A stretch of DNA of 64,000 nt, taken from contig DASQOR010000088.1 in the NCBI GenBank assembly GCA_035644395.1, positions 1-64,000 of the forward strand, read 5' to 3'. Below the pieces are notes generated by a model, which saw only the letters and a list, made by a program, of their open reading frames with translations, was not told where the DNA came from and made no database searches. Of this stretch, positions 1 to 8,044 are shown piece by piece. Numbering within the stretch: the stretch's first letter is position 1; each line of letters opens with the position of its first letter. The translations under genes were made by a program, and so were the position numbers. The DNA is from JBGPLJ01 sp035644395 (GTDB lineage Bacteria > Pseudomonadota > Gammaproteobacteria > Steroidobacterales > Steroidobacteraceae).

Positions 1-252
1 CGGAGTGACATCGTGACCCGCGGCATCGATCAACTGCGCGCCCGCCGGCGCTGCGATCCTGCCGCCGACCTCACGGATACGCCCATCGACGATGAGCACG
101 CTCGCCTGCTCGATGGGCTGCGGATCGATGACCGTGTGCAGCTTTGCATTGATGATGAGAATCGCGTCCGCGCGGCAGGCCGCCGCGGCAAGGATCGACG
201 CCAGCGTCGCGACGAGCGCGAAGATCGTGCGGTCGGTTTGGCCGATGCTCAT
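1..252 (-). CDS. Exported amidohydrolase, N-terminal part only
   Basis: Reads leftwards off the window edge, so only the first 84 codons are visible. The start is ATG and overlaps the stop of the upstream amidohydrolase by 4 bp (ATGA), which implies translational coupling. Residues 1-22 form a signal peptide with an Ala-rich core. The following stretch (ILIINAKLHTVID, then VLIVDGRIREVG and QLIDAAGHDVTP) is the small N-terminal beta-sandwich typical of amidohydrolase/imidazolonepropionase-like enzymes. The metal-binding HxH motif would lie just beyond the edge and cannot be checked. Family assignment rests on this N-terminal pattern and the paralogous neighbour; the substrate is unknown. Confidence 0.75.
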   Translation of the reverse strand, partial: MSIGQTDRTIFALVATLASILAAAACRADAILIINAKLHTVIDPQPIEQASVLIVDGRIREVGGRIAAPAGAQLIDAAGHDVTP

Positions 253-1670
253 GGTGTCGGCTCCGCGCCCGGTTGACCGACTTCGAAGTCCGCACGCGGC
301 TGGCGCTTCGCATCGTTGCGGTCGTAAGCGAGCGCACCGTCGACGAACACTTTCTCGGCGAGCGTGTAGACACTGAACGGATCGCCCGACCAGATCACGA
401 CGTCGGCATTCTTGCCGACCGCGAGCGAGCCGATCCGCGCGCCTAGCCCGAGCGCTTCCGCGGGATTGCTCGTGACCCAGCGAATAGCCCGCTCCGGCTT
501 GATATCAAGACCGGCACGCTGACCCGCAGCCATGGACTTGGCCGCCTCGAGCACGAGGCGCTGGCCGAGGAAAGGCGAGTCGGAGTGCATCGTGACGCAG
601 CCGCCTGCGGCATCGACGAAAGCGGCGTTCTCGCGAATCGCGTCGAACGCCTCCATCTTGTAACCCCACCAGTCGGACCAGACGACCGAGCACACATGCT
701 CGCGCGCCAGCTGATCCGCGATCTTGTAGGCCTCGACGGCGTGGTGAAAGGCCGTGACGTGGAAACCGAATTCGCGCGCGAGATCGAGGAGCTGGGCCAT
801 CTCATCCGCGCGGTAGCAATGAATGTGGACCCGGATATCTCCCGTGAGGACGCCCGCCAGCGTGTCGAGCTTGAGGTCGCGCGTCGGCGCCTCCTTGGCG
901 TCGCCCTTCTCATAGGCCTGCCACTTGGCAAGGTAGTCCTGCGCCTTCAGGAACGCTTCGCGGTAGCCCGCGATGTTGCCCATGCGGCTCGAGGGAAACC
1001 GGCCGGCGTCGCCGTAATTGTGCTTGGGATTCTCGCCGCAGGCCATCTTGAGGCCGTACGGCGCGTCCGGGAACTTCATCGCCTGCACCGTCGTCGCCGG
1101 CACGGGCTTGAGCACGACGGAGCGGCCGCCGAAAAGGTTGCTCGACCCGGGCAAGACCTGCAGCGTCGTGACGCCGGCCGCGAGCGCTCGCGAGAACGAC
1201 GGGTCCTGCACGGTGACGGAGTGTTCCGCCCACACGTTGGCCGTGTTCGGGTCGGTGACTTCGCTCACATCGGAATGCACGAGTTCGTTCGACGTGAACG
1301 GCGCCGGAAAATCCCCATCGTGCGAATGGATGTCGATGATGCCGGGCGTCACCCAGCGGCCGTGCGCATCGATGACAACCGCATTGACCGGTGCCGCGAC
1401 GTCGGGGCCGATCGCGGCGATCTTGCCGCCGACCATGAGGATATTCGCACGCTCGAGCCGGTTACCGGCGCCATCGAGCACCACCGCGCCGACGATCAGC
1501 GAGTCGACGCGCGGCAGCGGACGATACGTGCTCGGATACGAATCCAGCGTGAAAGGGAGCGGCACGCGCGCGCTCGTCGCTGGTGCGCCCGCAACCGCTG
1601 CGGCGGCAACCTGAAGTGAGACGAGCGCCGCCGCGACGGCAAGGACGCCGCCGCGACGACACCCGATCAT
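249..1670 (-). CDS. Exported amidohydrolase family protein (metal-dependent hydrolase)
   Basis: About 473 residues. An in-frame start exists 84 bp further upstream, but it would overlap the receptor gene and precede the signal peptide. The ATG at 1670 sits 11 bp after the receptor stop and begins directly with a signal peptide (Arg pair, then an Ala/Val core to about residue 27). A beta-sandwich start (VDSLIVGAVVLDG) leads into the metal site GIIDIHSHDGD, with the His pair at 115 and 117. Further likely ligands lie in HIHCYRADEM, FHHAVE and the Asp of HSDSPF. The C-terminal NPAEALGL and GSLAVGKNADVVIW motifs are standard for imidazolonepropionase-like amidohydrolases. It probably acts in the periplasm on a cyclic amide or peptide-like compound, in an operon with the receptor and the next amidohydrolase. 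Substrate unknown. Confidence 0.85.
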   Translation of the reverse strand: MIGCRRGGVLAVAAALVSLQVAAAAVAGAPATSARVPLPFTLDSYPSTYRPLPRVDSLIVGAVVLDGAGNRLERANILMVGGKIAAIGPDVAAPVNAVVIDAHGRWVTPGIIDIHSHDGDFPAPFTSNELVHSDVSEVTDPNTANVWAEHSVTVQDPSFSRALAAGVTTLQVLPGSSNLFGGRSVVLKPVPATTVQAMKFPDAPYGLKMACGENPKHNYGDAGRFPSSRMGNIAGYREAFLKAQDYLAKWQAYEKGDAKEAPTRDLKLDTLAGVLTGDIRVHIHCYRADEMAQLLDLAREFGFHVTAFHHAVEAYKIADQLAREHVCSVVWSDWWGYKMEAFDAIRENAAFVDAAGGCVTMHSDSPFLGQRLVLEAAKSMAAGQRAGLDIKPERAIRWVTSNPAEALGLGARIGSLAVGKNADVVIWSGDPFSVYTLAEKVFVDGALAYDRNDAKRQPRADFEVGQPGAEPTP

Positions 1671-1681
1671 CGATCGCGCCG

Positions 1682-3808
1682 TCAGAACTTGCGTTCGACC
1701 GTGAATACCACGTTTCGACGCAAGCCGAAGAAGCATTGATCCACGCTCGAGCAACGGGACAGGTATTCCTTGTCGAAGATATTGCTGCCGTTCAAAGCGG
1801 CATGCCAGTGCGCGCGATCATAGTGCAGGACCATGTCGAACAAAGTCACGCTCGGCGTGCGCAGGGTCGGGTCGTTGTTCGTCGTGCCGAAGCTGTCGCT
1901 CATGTAGCGCACGCCGCCGCTGAAGCCGAAACCGCCCATCGGCCCGTCCTGGAACGTGTAATCCGCGAGCAGCGAGAACTTGTTCTCCGGCACCATGGTG
2001 AGGCGCTTCCCGAGGTCGGCGCCGTTGCTCTTCGTCACTTCCGAATCGGTGTAGCTATAGGAGGCGTTGAGGCTCAGACGCTCGTGAAAACGGGCGACGC
2101 CTTCGACCTCGATGCCCTTCACTTCCACTTCACCGGTCTGCACATTGAAGAAGAGGTGGGTCGGATCGGGATCGGGCGTGAGCACGTTCTCCTGCTTCAG
2201 CTGGTAGATCGCAATCGATCCAAACGCCCTCACGTCCTTCGGCGTGTTGCGCGCTTCGAACTTGAGGCCGCCCTCGATCTGCTTGCCGCTCGTCGGCACG
2301 AACGGCGTGCCGTCGAAGGCCGCGCCGTAGGTCGGCTGGAACGACTTGGCGTAGGCGATGTATGGCGCCCAGCCGGAGTCGAACACGTAGTTGACGCCGC
2401 CGCGATAGGTGAACTCGCTGTCATCGCGTGCCGTGCCGAAATTCTCGGCCTTCAGCTCGTCATTACGCGCGCTCAGCGTGACCACCCAGTGGTTCACCTT
2501 CATCTGCTCCTGCGCATAGATGCCGGTCTGCTTCTGCGACTGCGATATGTACGGGAAGAACGGGGCCGGTGTCGTAACCGGCGTGCCGTACACCGGCGCG
2601 AAGATGTCGAGCGTCGGGCCGAGGCCGAAGGCGAACTCGGATTCGTTGGTATAGCGGCGCCAGTCGACGCCGAACAGCAAGGTGTGCTCGACGCTGCCCG
2701 AATCCAGGTGCGCGGTCATCCGTGTATCGATTGCGAACGAACCGACGCTCTCGTTGAACGGGAAGTTGAAGCGATTGAGCGTGCGCAGGTCGGCCTGGAG
2801 CCCGGCGCCGTACACCGTCAGCATGCGCGCGTCGGCGGACGAGTATTTGAGGTTCTGCTGCAGGTTCAACGCGTCCGTGAAGTCGTAGCGGAAATCGTAG
2901 CCCACGCCGTACTGGTGGCGGCGATAGGTGTTGTAGTCGGGCTCGCCGCCGTTGACGTTCGCATGCAGCTCGCCGTTCGGGTTCGGCGTGACGACGCCCT
3001 GGGAGGGCAGGAAACCGCCGCCGTCGCCGTCGACCTGGTCGTCCTGGTAGTAGCTCAGGAGCGTCAGGCGGGCGGCATCGGTGATTCTCCACGTGAGCGC
3101 CGGCGCGACGTAGAAGCGCCCCGAGTCGACGTGATCCATCTGCGTGCCGCGATCCCGATAGAGCGCGGTGAGACGGTAGCTGAAGTGTTCGCCCAGCGGC
3201 CCGGTGATATCGCCCTGCGCCTGCTTGTTGTCGTATTCGCCGTACTGGAGGCCGAGCTCACCGCCGAATTCATCGCTTGGACGGCGGCTGGTGAGGTTCA
3301 CGATGCCGCCGGGCGGCGTCGAGCCGTAGAGAACCGCGGATGGGCCCTTCAGGACTTCGACCGATTCCGATCCATAGAGATCCAGGCCGATGTTGCTCAC
3401 CGAACCGTAGGGCGCCTGCAGGCCGTCGATGTATTCGATCGGATTGAAGCCGCGCAATGTCAGCCAGTCATAACGCTCATCGGCGCCGAAGTTTTCGCCG
3501 ATGACGCCCGAGGTGTAACGCACGGCCTGGCCGAGGTTCTGCATGTTGAGGAGGTCGATCTGGTCGCGCGACACGACGGTGATCGCCTGCGGCGTCTCGA
3601 TGAGCGGAATATCGAGCTTGGTGGCCGCCGAGTTCGTGGACGGGACGTAGTGAGGAGCGCTGACGATGATCTGGCCGAGTTCTTCCGCCTCGTCCTTGTT
3701 CGGCCCCTCGGCGAGCGCTGCCCCGCTGACTCCGGCGCCGAACGCGAGCGCCAGCAGCATGGCGCGAATGCGGTAGCGCGTGGACGTGCTGTGGTAACAA
3801 GGTGACAT
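1682..3808 (-). CDS. TonB-dependent outer-membrane receptor, siderophore type
   Basis: About 708 residues. The ATG at 3808 is chosen because a GGGAGG ribosome-binding site lies a few bases upstream and a signal peptide follows at once (core MLLALAFGAGVSGAALA, ending near residue 33). A longer in-frame reading upstream has no such features. A TonB-box-like IIVSAPHY is followed by a plug domain (IETPQAITVVSRDQIDL, then TLRGF, YIDGLQ, VEVLKGPSAVLYGSTPPGG) and a 22-strand-type barrel ending in a terminal aromatic residue (VFTVERKF). The plug resembles FhuA/ferrichrome-type receptors, so a ferric chelate is likely but not proven. Downstream in the same direction are two exported amidohydrolases, which suggests the imported compound is hydrolysed in the periplasm. 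Confidence 0.9.
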   Translation of the reverse strand: MSPCYHSTSTRYRIRAMLLALAFGAGVSGAALAEGPNKDEAEELGQIIVSAPHYVPSTNSAATKLDIPLIETPQAITVVSRDQIDLLNMQNLGQAVRYTSGVIGENFGADERYDWLTLRGFNPIEYIDGLQAPYGSVSNIGLDLYGSESVEVLKGPSAVLYGSTPPGGIVNLTSRRPSDEFGGELGLQYGEYDNKQAQGDITGPLGEHFSYRLTALYRDRGTQMDHVDSGRFYVAPALTWRITDAARLTLLSYYQDDQVDGDGGGFLPSQGVVTPNPNGELHANVNGGEPDYNTYRRHQYGVGYDFRYDFTDALNLQQNLKYSSADARMLTVYGAGLQADLRTLNRFNFPFNESVGSFAIDTRMTAHLDSGSVEHTLLFGVDWRRYTNESEFAFGLGPTLDIFAPVYGTPVTTPAPFFPYISQSQKQTGIYAQEQMKVNHWVVTLSARNDELKAENFGTARDDSEFTYRGGVNYVFDSGWAPYIAYAKSFQPTYGAAFDGTPFVPTSGKQIEGGLKFEARNTPKDVRAFGSIAIYQLKQENVLTPDPDPTHLFFNVQTGEVEVKGIEVEGVARFHERLSLNASYSYTDSEVTKSNGADLGKRLTMVPENKFSLLADYTFQDGPMGGFGFSGGVRYMSDSFGTTNNDPTLRTPSVTLFDMVLHYDRAHWHAALNGSNIFDKEYLSRCSSVDQCFFGLRRNVVFTVERKF

Positions 3809-3971
3809 ATGAATTGCCTCCCGATTTCTGATGAACCCGATTGAGCGGGCTTCCCCACTCGAAAAATCTTGAGCGCAGCCTGTCGCGCGTGCCGACGCAT
3901 CCGGGTCGGAAACCATCGCATTCAGGCCAAGTCCCTCGTGCCCGGGCTGTCGCATCGCAGATACGCTGCAG

Positions 3972-4934
3972 CTACTCAAGGGCTTCCTTGAGCCAGGCCG
4001 AAGCGTCGTCAATGGCGCGGCCGGCCGCGTGCGATATCGACATGGCTTCGAGAAAGCTATGGGTGGCGCCCGCATAGACCCTGGCAGTGACATCCACCCC
4101 GGTGGAGCGCATGCGCTTCGCCATTTCCTGGCTCTGTTCGGTCAGGATGTCGCACTCCGGAATCGTGAGGAACACCGGTGGCAGGCCCTCGAAGCGCGCG
4201 TGCATCGGGCACGCGAGCGGATCCCGCTCATCTCCGGGACCACGCAGGTAGTTGCCCCAGAACATGGCCATTTCCTCGCGCGTCAACATGTAGTCGGGCC
4301 CGCCGTACCGCCGCGCGGACTCGTCCGAGCAGCGCGTATCGAAAGCCCCGTAGTTCAGAAGCAGCGCCTGAGTGGCATTCGGCAGGCCCGCGTCGCGCAG
4401 CTTGAGCACCGCGGCCAGCGCGAGGTTGGCGCCGGCGGAATCGCCCCCGATCGCGAGGCGCGCCGGATCGATGCCGAGCGCGGCGCCGTGACTGCGGAGC
4501 CATCCGACGACTTCGACCAGTTGGTCGAGGGCCAGCGGAAACTTGGCTTCCGGTGACAACGGATAGTCAACGCCAACGACCGCGATCGACGCGCGATACG
4601 CGTATTCGCGCATCAGGCGGTCATGCGTGTCGAGACTGAACAGGGTCCATCCGCCGCCGTGGAGGTAGATCATCGCCGCCTTCGGCTCGGTTGGCGCGGG
4701 ATCGTAGATCCGGATGCGTGCACTTGCGCCTGCGACCGGCACATTGTGTTCCGTCGTGGCATGCATCGCCGGCCCACCCTGCCGCCAGGGCGCACGTACT
4801 TCTTCGGCGATGCGCCGCGCTTCCGCATTGGAAACCTTGCGGCCCCCGGTGTGGCGCGCATAGGCGCCATTGACCGCCTGCACGAAGCGACGGACCTCCG
4901 GATCGAGACCGTCAGGGATGACAGCTGGACTCAC
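3972..4934 (-). CDS. Alpha/beta hydrolase, hormone-sensitive-lipase family esterase
   Basis: About 320 residues from a GTG start (VSPAVIPDG). The open frame continues upstream, but that part is antisense to the AraC gene and carries no protein motif, so the GTG at 4934 is preferred. The oxyanion-hole motif HGGGW is at residues 92-96 and the nucleophile elbow GDSAG places the serine at 166. The acid is likely in ECDILTEQ and the His in GATHSF, completing the triad. These are the family IV (HSL-like) signatures; such enzymes hydrolyse short-chain esters. No signal peptide is seen, so it is cytoplasmic. It is divergent from an AraC regulator 72 bp away, which may control it. The 163 bp between it and the receptor gene contain nothing recognisable. 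Confidence 0.85.
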   Translation of the reverse strand: MSPAVIPDGLDPEVRRFVQAVNGAYARHTGGRKVSNAEARRIAEEVRAPWRQGGPAMHATTEHNVPVAGASARIRIYDPAPTEPKAAMIYLHGGGWTLFSLDTHDRLMREYAYRASIAVVGVDYPLSPEAKFPLALDQLVEVVGWLRSHGAALGIDPARLAIGGDSAGANLALAAVLKLRDAGLPNATQALLLNYGAFDTRCSDESARRYGGPDYMLTREEMAMFWGNYLRGPGDERDPLACPMHARFEGLPPVFLTIPECDILTEQSQEMAKRMRSTGVDVTARVYAGATHSFLEAMSISHAAGRAIDDASAWLKEALE

Positions 4935-5006
4935 CGGTCCTAGGCTATGCGCGGGGGAAATGTCCGGCTGTCTACGCTGGACCAGTAATCGTCTAGAGTG
5001 GGCCAC

Positions 5007-5804
5007 ATGGGCCGCAGCACGAAAGGCGCCGACTATCAGGATGTACCGCGACCGGTCGCGGCGCTCGCGGACGAGTATCCGCCGGGCTACCACGATCCGC
5101 GGCACTCCCATCGCCGCGCGCAGCTCATTTACGCCTCGGTCGGGGCGATGCTGGTCATCACGGACCAGGCGAGCTTCGTCTGTCCGCCGCAACGCGCCGT
5201 CTGGGTTCCGGGAGGCGTGGTGCATGAAGCGTACATGCGCGGCCATGTGTCCTGCCGCACGCTCTATGTCACGGGTGATGCCCGGAGAGACTTGCCGAAA
5301 GCCTGCCGGGTCATCGAGGTCTCGGACCTGCTGCGCGAACTCATCATCGAAGCCTGTCGCATGCCGGTCGAGTACGACGTCGACGGCCGCGACGGCCGCA
5401 TCATGTCGCTGATCCTCGATGAGATCACCTCGACGCATGCAACACCGCTGCAGGTCCCGATGCCGCGCGGGGAGCGCCTCGTGCGCATCTGCACGGCGAT
5501 CCTGCGTGATCCGGCGCAGAACGATCACATCGACGAGTGGGCGCACGCGGCGGGCATGGGGCGCCGGACCTTCACCCGCCTCTTTCGCAAGGAAACCGGC
5601 GTCAGTTTCGCCGCGTGGCGGCAGAACGTGCGCTTGATGGAGGCCCTGTCGCGCCTTGCGCTCGGGCAATCGGTCACCGCGGTCGCCCTCGATGTCGGCT
5701 ACAGCAGCTCGAGCGCCTTCACCGCCATGTTCCGGCGCACCTTCGGCGTCGCGCCCACGCGTTATCTCTCGACACTCAAACCGACGCTCGTCGGAACCGC
5801 TTAA
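5007..5804 (+). CDS. AraC-family transcriptional regulator
   Basis: About 265 residues. A GTG at 4998 is an alternative start; the ATG at 5007 is preferred because a GAG-rich stretch precedes it. The N-terminal half is a cupin-like sensor (HSHRRAQLIYASVGAML, then VPGGVVHEAY). The C-terminal half is the two-helix-turn-helix AraC DNA-binding domain: HIDEWAHAAGMGRRTFTRLF, then a second element ending in DVGYSSSSAFTAMFRRTFG. It lies head to head with the esterase gene, the usual place for a regulator of its neighbour. Its stop overlaps the stop of the convergent PaiB-like gene by 4 bp. The ligand is unknown. Confidence 0.9.
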   Translation: MGRSTKGADYQDVPRPVAALADEYPPGYHDPRHSHRRAQLIYASVGAMLVITDQASFVCPPQRAVWVPGGVVHEAYMRGHVSCRTLYVTGDARRDLPKACRVIEVSDLLRELIIEACRMPVEYDVDGRDGRIMSLILDEITSTHATPLQVPMPRGERLVRICTAILRDPAQNDHIDEWAHAAGMGRRTFTRLFRKETGVSFAAWRQNVRLMEALSRLALGQSVTAVALDVGYSSSSAFTAMFRRTFGVAPTRYLSTLKPTLVGTA

Positions 5805-6424
5805 CGGCCGCGCGCAGCGTTGCTGTCTTCCATCCAGCCGGCAAGGTCCGTGGAACCCGCTGCGCGCAAAGCGGCCCGGATCTCGTGGAAAACATCATCG
5901 CGCTCGTCCTGCCCGAGCTTGAATTTCACGCGCTGGCCGCGGACCGTCGCCCGAAAGCCGATGATGTGGGCCGCCAGGCGCTCATAGCGCGCGGCCATGT
6001 CTTCGGCGCTCCAAGCGCCCGGCCGATCGCGCTCCATCGCGCCGACGAGATCGTCCACGGCGGCGCGCAGGGCCGGCGGGTCCTCGAAGAATTCGATGTC
6101 GACGAGAAATTGCGCGGCGGCGTAGTTCCAGGTCGGCGCCTGCGTGCGATCCGACAGCCAGGAAGGCGAGATGTAGCCGTGAGGTCCGAGGAAAAGCAGC
6201 AGCGCCCCGGGATTTTTGCGCAGCACCTCGACGTGAGCGTTCGATCGCGCGAAGTGCCCGACAAATCCTTCAATGCGCCCGTCGCCAGTTGCGCGCGGCC
6301 GCAGGGGCAGCAGCGTCGCCGCCGAATCGTGACCCGACATCGAAACGACCCAGGCGAGAGGATGCTCCTCGATGAGCTTGAGCACCGCCGCAGCGGACGG
6401 GGGCGCGAACCGGTCCATGATCAT
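5801..6424 (-). CDS. PaiB-like FMN-binding protein
   Basis: About 207 residues, close to the usual PaiB length. The WLSDRTQAPTWNY region is the hallmark of the PaiB family (split-barrel FMN-binding fold), and the N-terminal MDRFAPPS plus GHFARSNAHVEVL agree. In Bacillus PaiB is described as a negative regulator acting with the acetyltransferase PaiA, but many homologues stand alone and may be flavin-dependent enzymes; no PaiA is seen here. It is probably the third gene of an operon after the PepSY-TM protein and the small secreted protein (gaps of 12 and 11 bp). It converges on the AraC gene with overlapping stops. Confidence 0.8.
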   Translation of the reverse strand: MIMDRFAPPSAAAVLKLIEEHPLAWVVSMSGHDSAATLLPLRPRATGDGRIEGFVGHFARSNAHVEVLRKNPGALLLFLGPHGYISPSWLSDRTQAPTWNYAAAQFLVDIEFFEDPPALRAAVDDLVGAMERDRPGAWSAEDMAARYERLAAHIIGFRATVRGQRVKFKLGQDERDDVFHEIRAALRAAGSTDLAGWMEDSNAARGR

Positions 6425-6435
6425 TGCGGGGCCTG

Positions 6436-6849
6436 CTAGTCGAGCCGTTTCAGCCAGTCGGTGGCAGTCGTCGGCCCCGAAACCACCGTGTCGGTGTGTT
6501 CCGCCATGAATTTGCGGATCTCGACGAAGAATTTCGCGCCCTGCGGCGCGCCGAGACGCGTGAGCTCCGCCCTGACCTTGGCGCGCTGCTCATCGGTCCA
6601 GTCCTCGTCCGGCTGAATGATGAGGAAATCCCAGCTCGCGCCGTCCTGGTGCACGTAAAGCTGGCGCGCCGGCAACCCGGCCTCCAGGTTCGCCTGGTCA
6701 TAAAGCGCGATCAGCTTGAGGAAGGCGACGTGCTGGCCGGGCGCGATTCGATAGATCTCCACCTGCATCGTAGGCACGTCCGCGCTGTGCACGGCGGCCG
6801 CGATGACGAGGCCAAGGATCGAAAGACAGGTCGTCATGGGTCGTAGCAT
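6436..6849 (-). CDS. Small secreted protein of unknown function
   Basis: About 137 residues. A strong AAGGAGA ribosome-binding site precedes the ATG. Residues 1-22 are a signal peptide (core CLSILGLVIAAAV, likely cleavage after HSA). The mature part is short and soluble-looking, with alternating strand and helix segments (MQVEIYRIAPGQHVAFLKLI, then AKFFVEIRKFM), loosely like a ferredoxin-like alpha/beta sandwich of the NIPSNAP/ABM kind. That comparison is weak and I do not assign a family. Being downstream of a PepSY-TM gene and before the PaiB-like gene, it is probably part of the same transcript. Confidence 0.7.
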   Translation of the reverse strand: MLRPMTTCLSILGLVIAAAVHSADVPTMQVEIYRIAPGQHVAFLKLIALYDQANLEAGLPARQLYVHQDGASWDFLIIQPDEDWTDEQRAKVRAELTRLGAPQGAKFFVEIRKFMAEHTDTVVSGPTTATDWLKRLD

Positions 6850-6861
6850 GGTTGTTCTCCT

Positions 6862-7968
6862 TCAGACGGCGGAAGAGCGGACGGAAGCGGGTTTACGGCG
6901 CACGGCCCACAGCGTGATGCCGAGCGTCAGCATCGTGAGGAGCCACAAGCTGACGGCGAGCACGAGGAGCCTCCCGGGCAAGCCCGCAACTTCGCCAGTG
7001 TGCACAGGAAAGAGAAGATTGACGAATCGCTGCCGGGCCGGCGCCTCGAGCGCATTCTCGACGGCGAGCACCCGCCCGTCCTCCGCGCTCACGTAGATGG
7101 CGGTCGATCCGTAGACCCGCGCCGGCTCTCCGGCCTGAAGGACGCGCACGCGGTACCACGGCGAGTCCGCCGACGGCATGCGCAGGCTCGACAGTTTCGC
7201 GGCGGGAAATCGTGCGAGCGCGACCCGGAGCGCTTCGCCAGCGGCGATCCTCGCCGTTCCCAACGAAGTCACTTGCGCCGACGTTACTCCCTCGAGTGCG
7301 CTCGGCGTCGCACCAGTTCCGAGGAGTTCTTCGAGCGGATCTTCGAACGCGAGCAGCATGCCCGCGGTGACCAGAATGAAAGCGGGCAGCGCGAGCCACA
7401 GGCCGCAGGCCCGGTGCCAGGCGAATATCTTTGCGGCCCCCGCGCGCACCGCGGGCGGCATCAGCGCACGCCGCCATTCGCCCCGGCGCGGCCACGCGAG
7501 CTTCAGGCCGAGCACCAGGTTCGTCAGCAGGCAGAGTGCGCTGAAGCCGAGAAAGAATTTGCCGCGATCGCCCGCGAACAGCGTCTGATGCAGCACGATT
7601 GCCGCCTGGATAAAGCCGGCCCGCCGGTAGTCGTAGTCGAGCGGGCGCGCGACGAGCCTCCGGCCCGCCCCGTCGACGCGGACGATGTCGGTGCGCCCCT
7701 CGGCGTCTTCGACGTGGACGTCGAAGCGGTCGGGGGTCCCCGCCGTCGCGTAGAACGCGACAACCTTCGCATCGGCACGCTCCGTCTGGACGCGCTCCGC
7801 GGCGGCGGCGACGGCCTCGGGATCGATCGACTGGCTCGGGCCCGGCACCAGAACGTCGTCGAGCTCCCAGTGAAATACCATGATCGCGCCGGTGAGAGCC
7901 TGCACCAGCCAGACGGCCGCGAGGGCGAGGCTCAGGTACCGATGGACTTTCTTGAGCGTCGCTTTCAT
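6862..7968 (-). CDS. PepSY-associated transmembrane protein (putative iron/flavin reductase)
   Basis: About 368 residues from the ATG at 7968; the upstream in-frame extension overlaps der and is Arg-rich nonsense. The order is an N-terminal helix (YLSLALAAVWLVQALTGAIMVFHWELDD), a periplasmic region containing a PepSY-like fold, a second helix (FFLGFSALCLLTNLVLGLKL), a third (ACGLWLALPAFILVTAGMLL) and a fourth near the C-terminus (LLVLAVSLWLLTMLTLGITLW). Conserved His residues in KVHRYLSL, VLHQTLF, FAWHRACG and PVHTGE fit the PepSY_TM family, some members of which are thought to be ferric-siderophore reductases. That function is inferred here. It heads a three-gene operon with the small secreted protein and the PaiB-like gene. 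Confidence 0.8.
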   Translation of the reverse strand: MKATLKKVHRYLSLALAAVWLVQALTGAIMVFHWELDDVLVPGPSQSIDPEAVAAAAERVQTERADAKVVAFYATAGTPDRFDVHVEDAEGRTDIVRVDGAGRRLVARPLDYDYRRAGFIQAAIVLHQTLFAGDRGKFFLGFSALCLLTNLVLGLKLAWPRRGEWRRALMPPAVRAGAAKIFAWHRACGLWLALPAFILVTAGMLLAFEDPLEELLGTGATPSALEGVTSAQVTSLGTARIAAGEALRVALARFPAAKLSSLRMPSADSPWYRVRVLQAGEPARVYGSTAIYVSAEDGRVLAVENALEAPARQRFVNLLFPVHTGEVAGLPGRLLVLAVSLWLLTMLTLGITLWAVRRKPASVRSSAV

Positions 7969-8044
7969 GACGGGTTTTTGTAGCAAACGGCGGCGGCGGC
8001 CGTTTCTTCGGACGGGTCGATTTCCGTAGCGAGCGGGCCAGCCG

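Noticed and set aside
4935..5669. N-terminal extension of the esterase by 245 codons over the AraC gene
   Set aside because: The extension is antisense to a clear AraC regulator and lacks any fold signal; the GTG at 4934 gives a normal family length.
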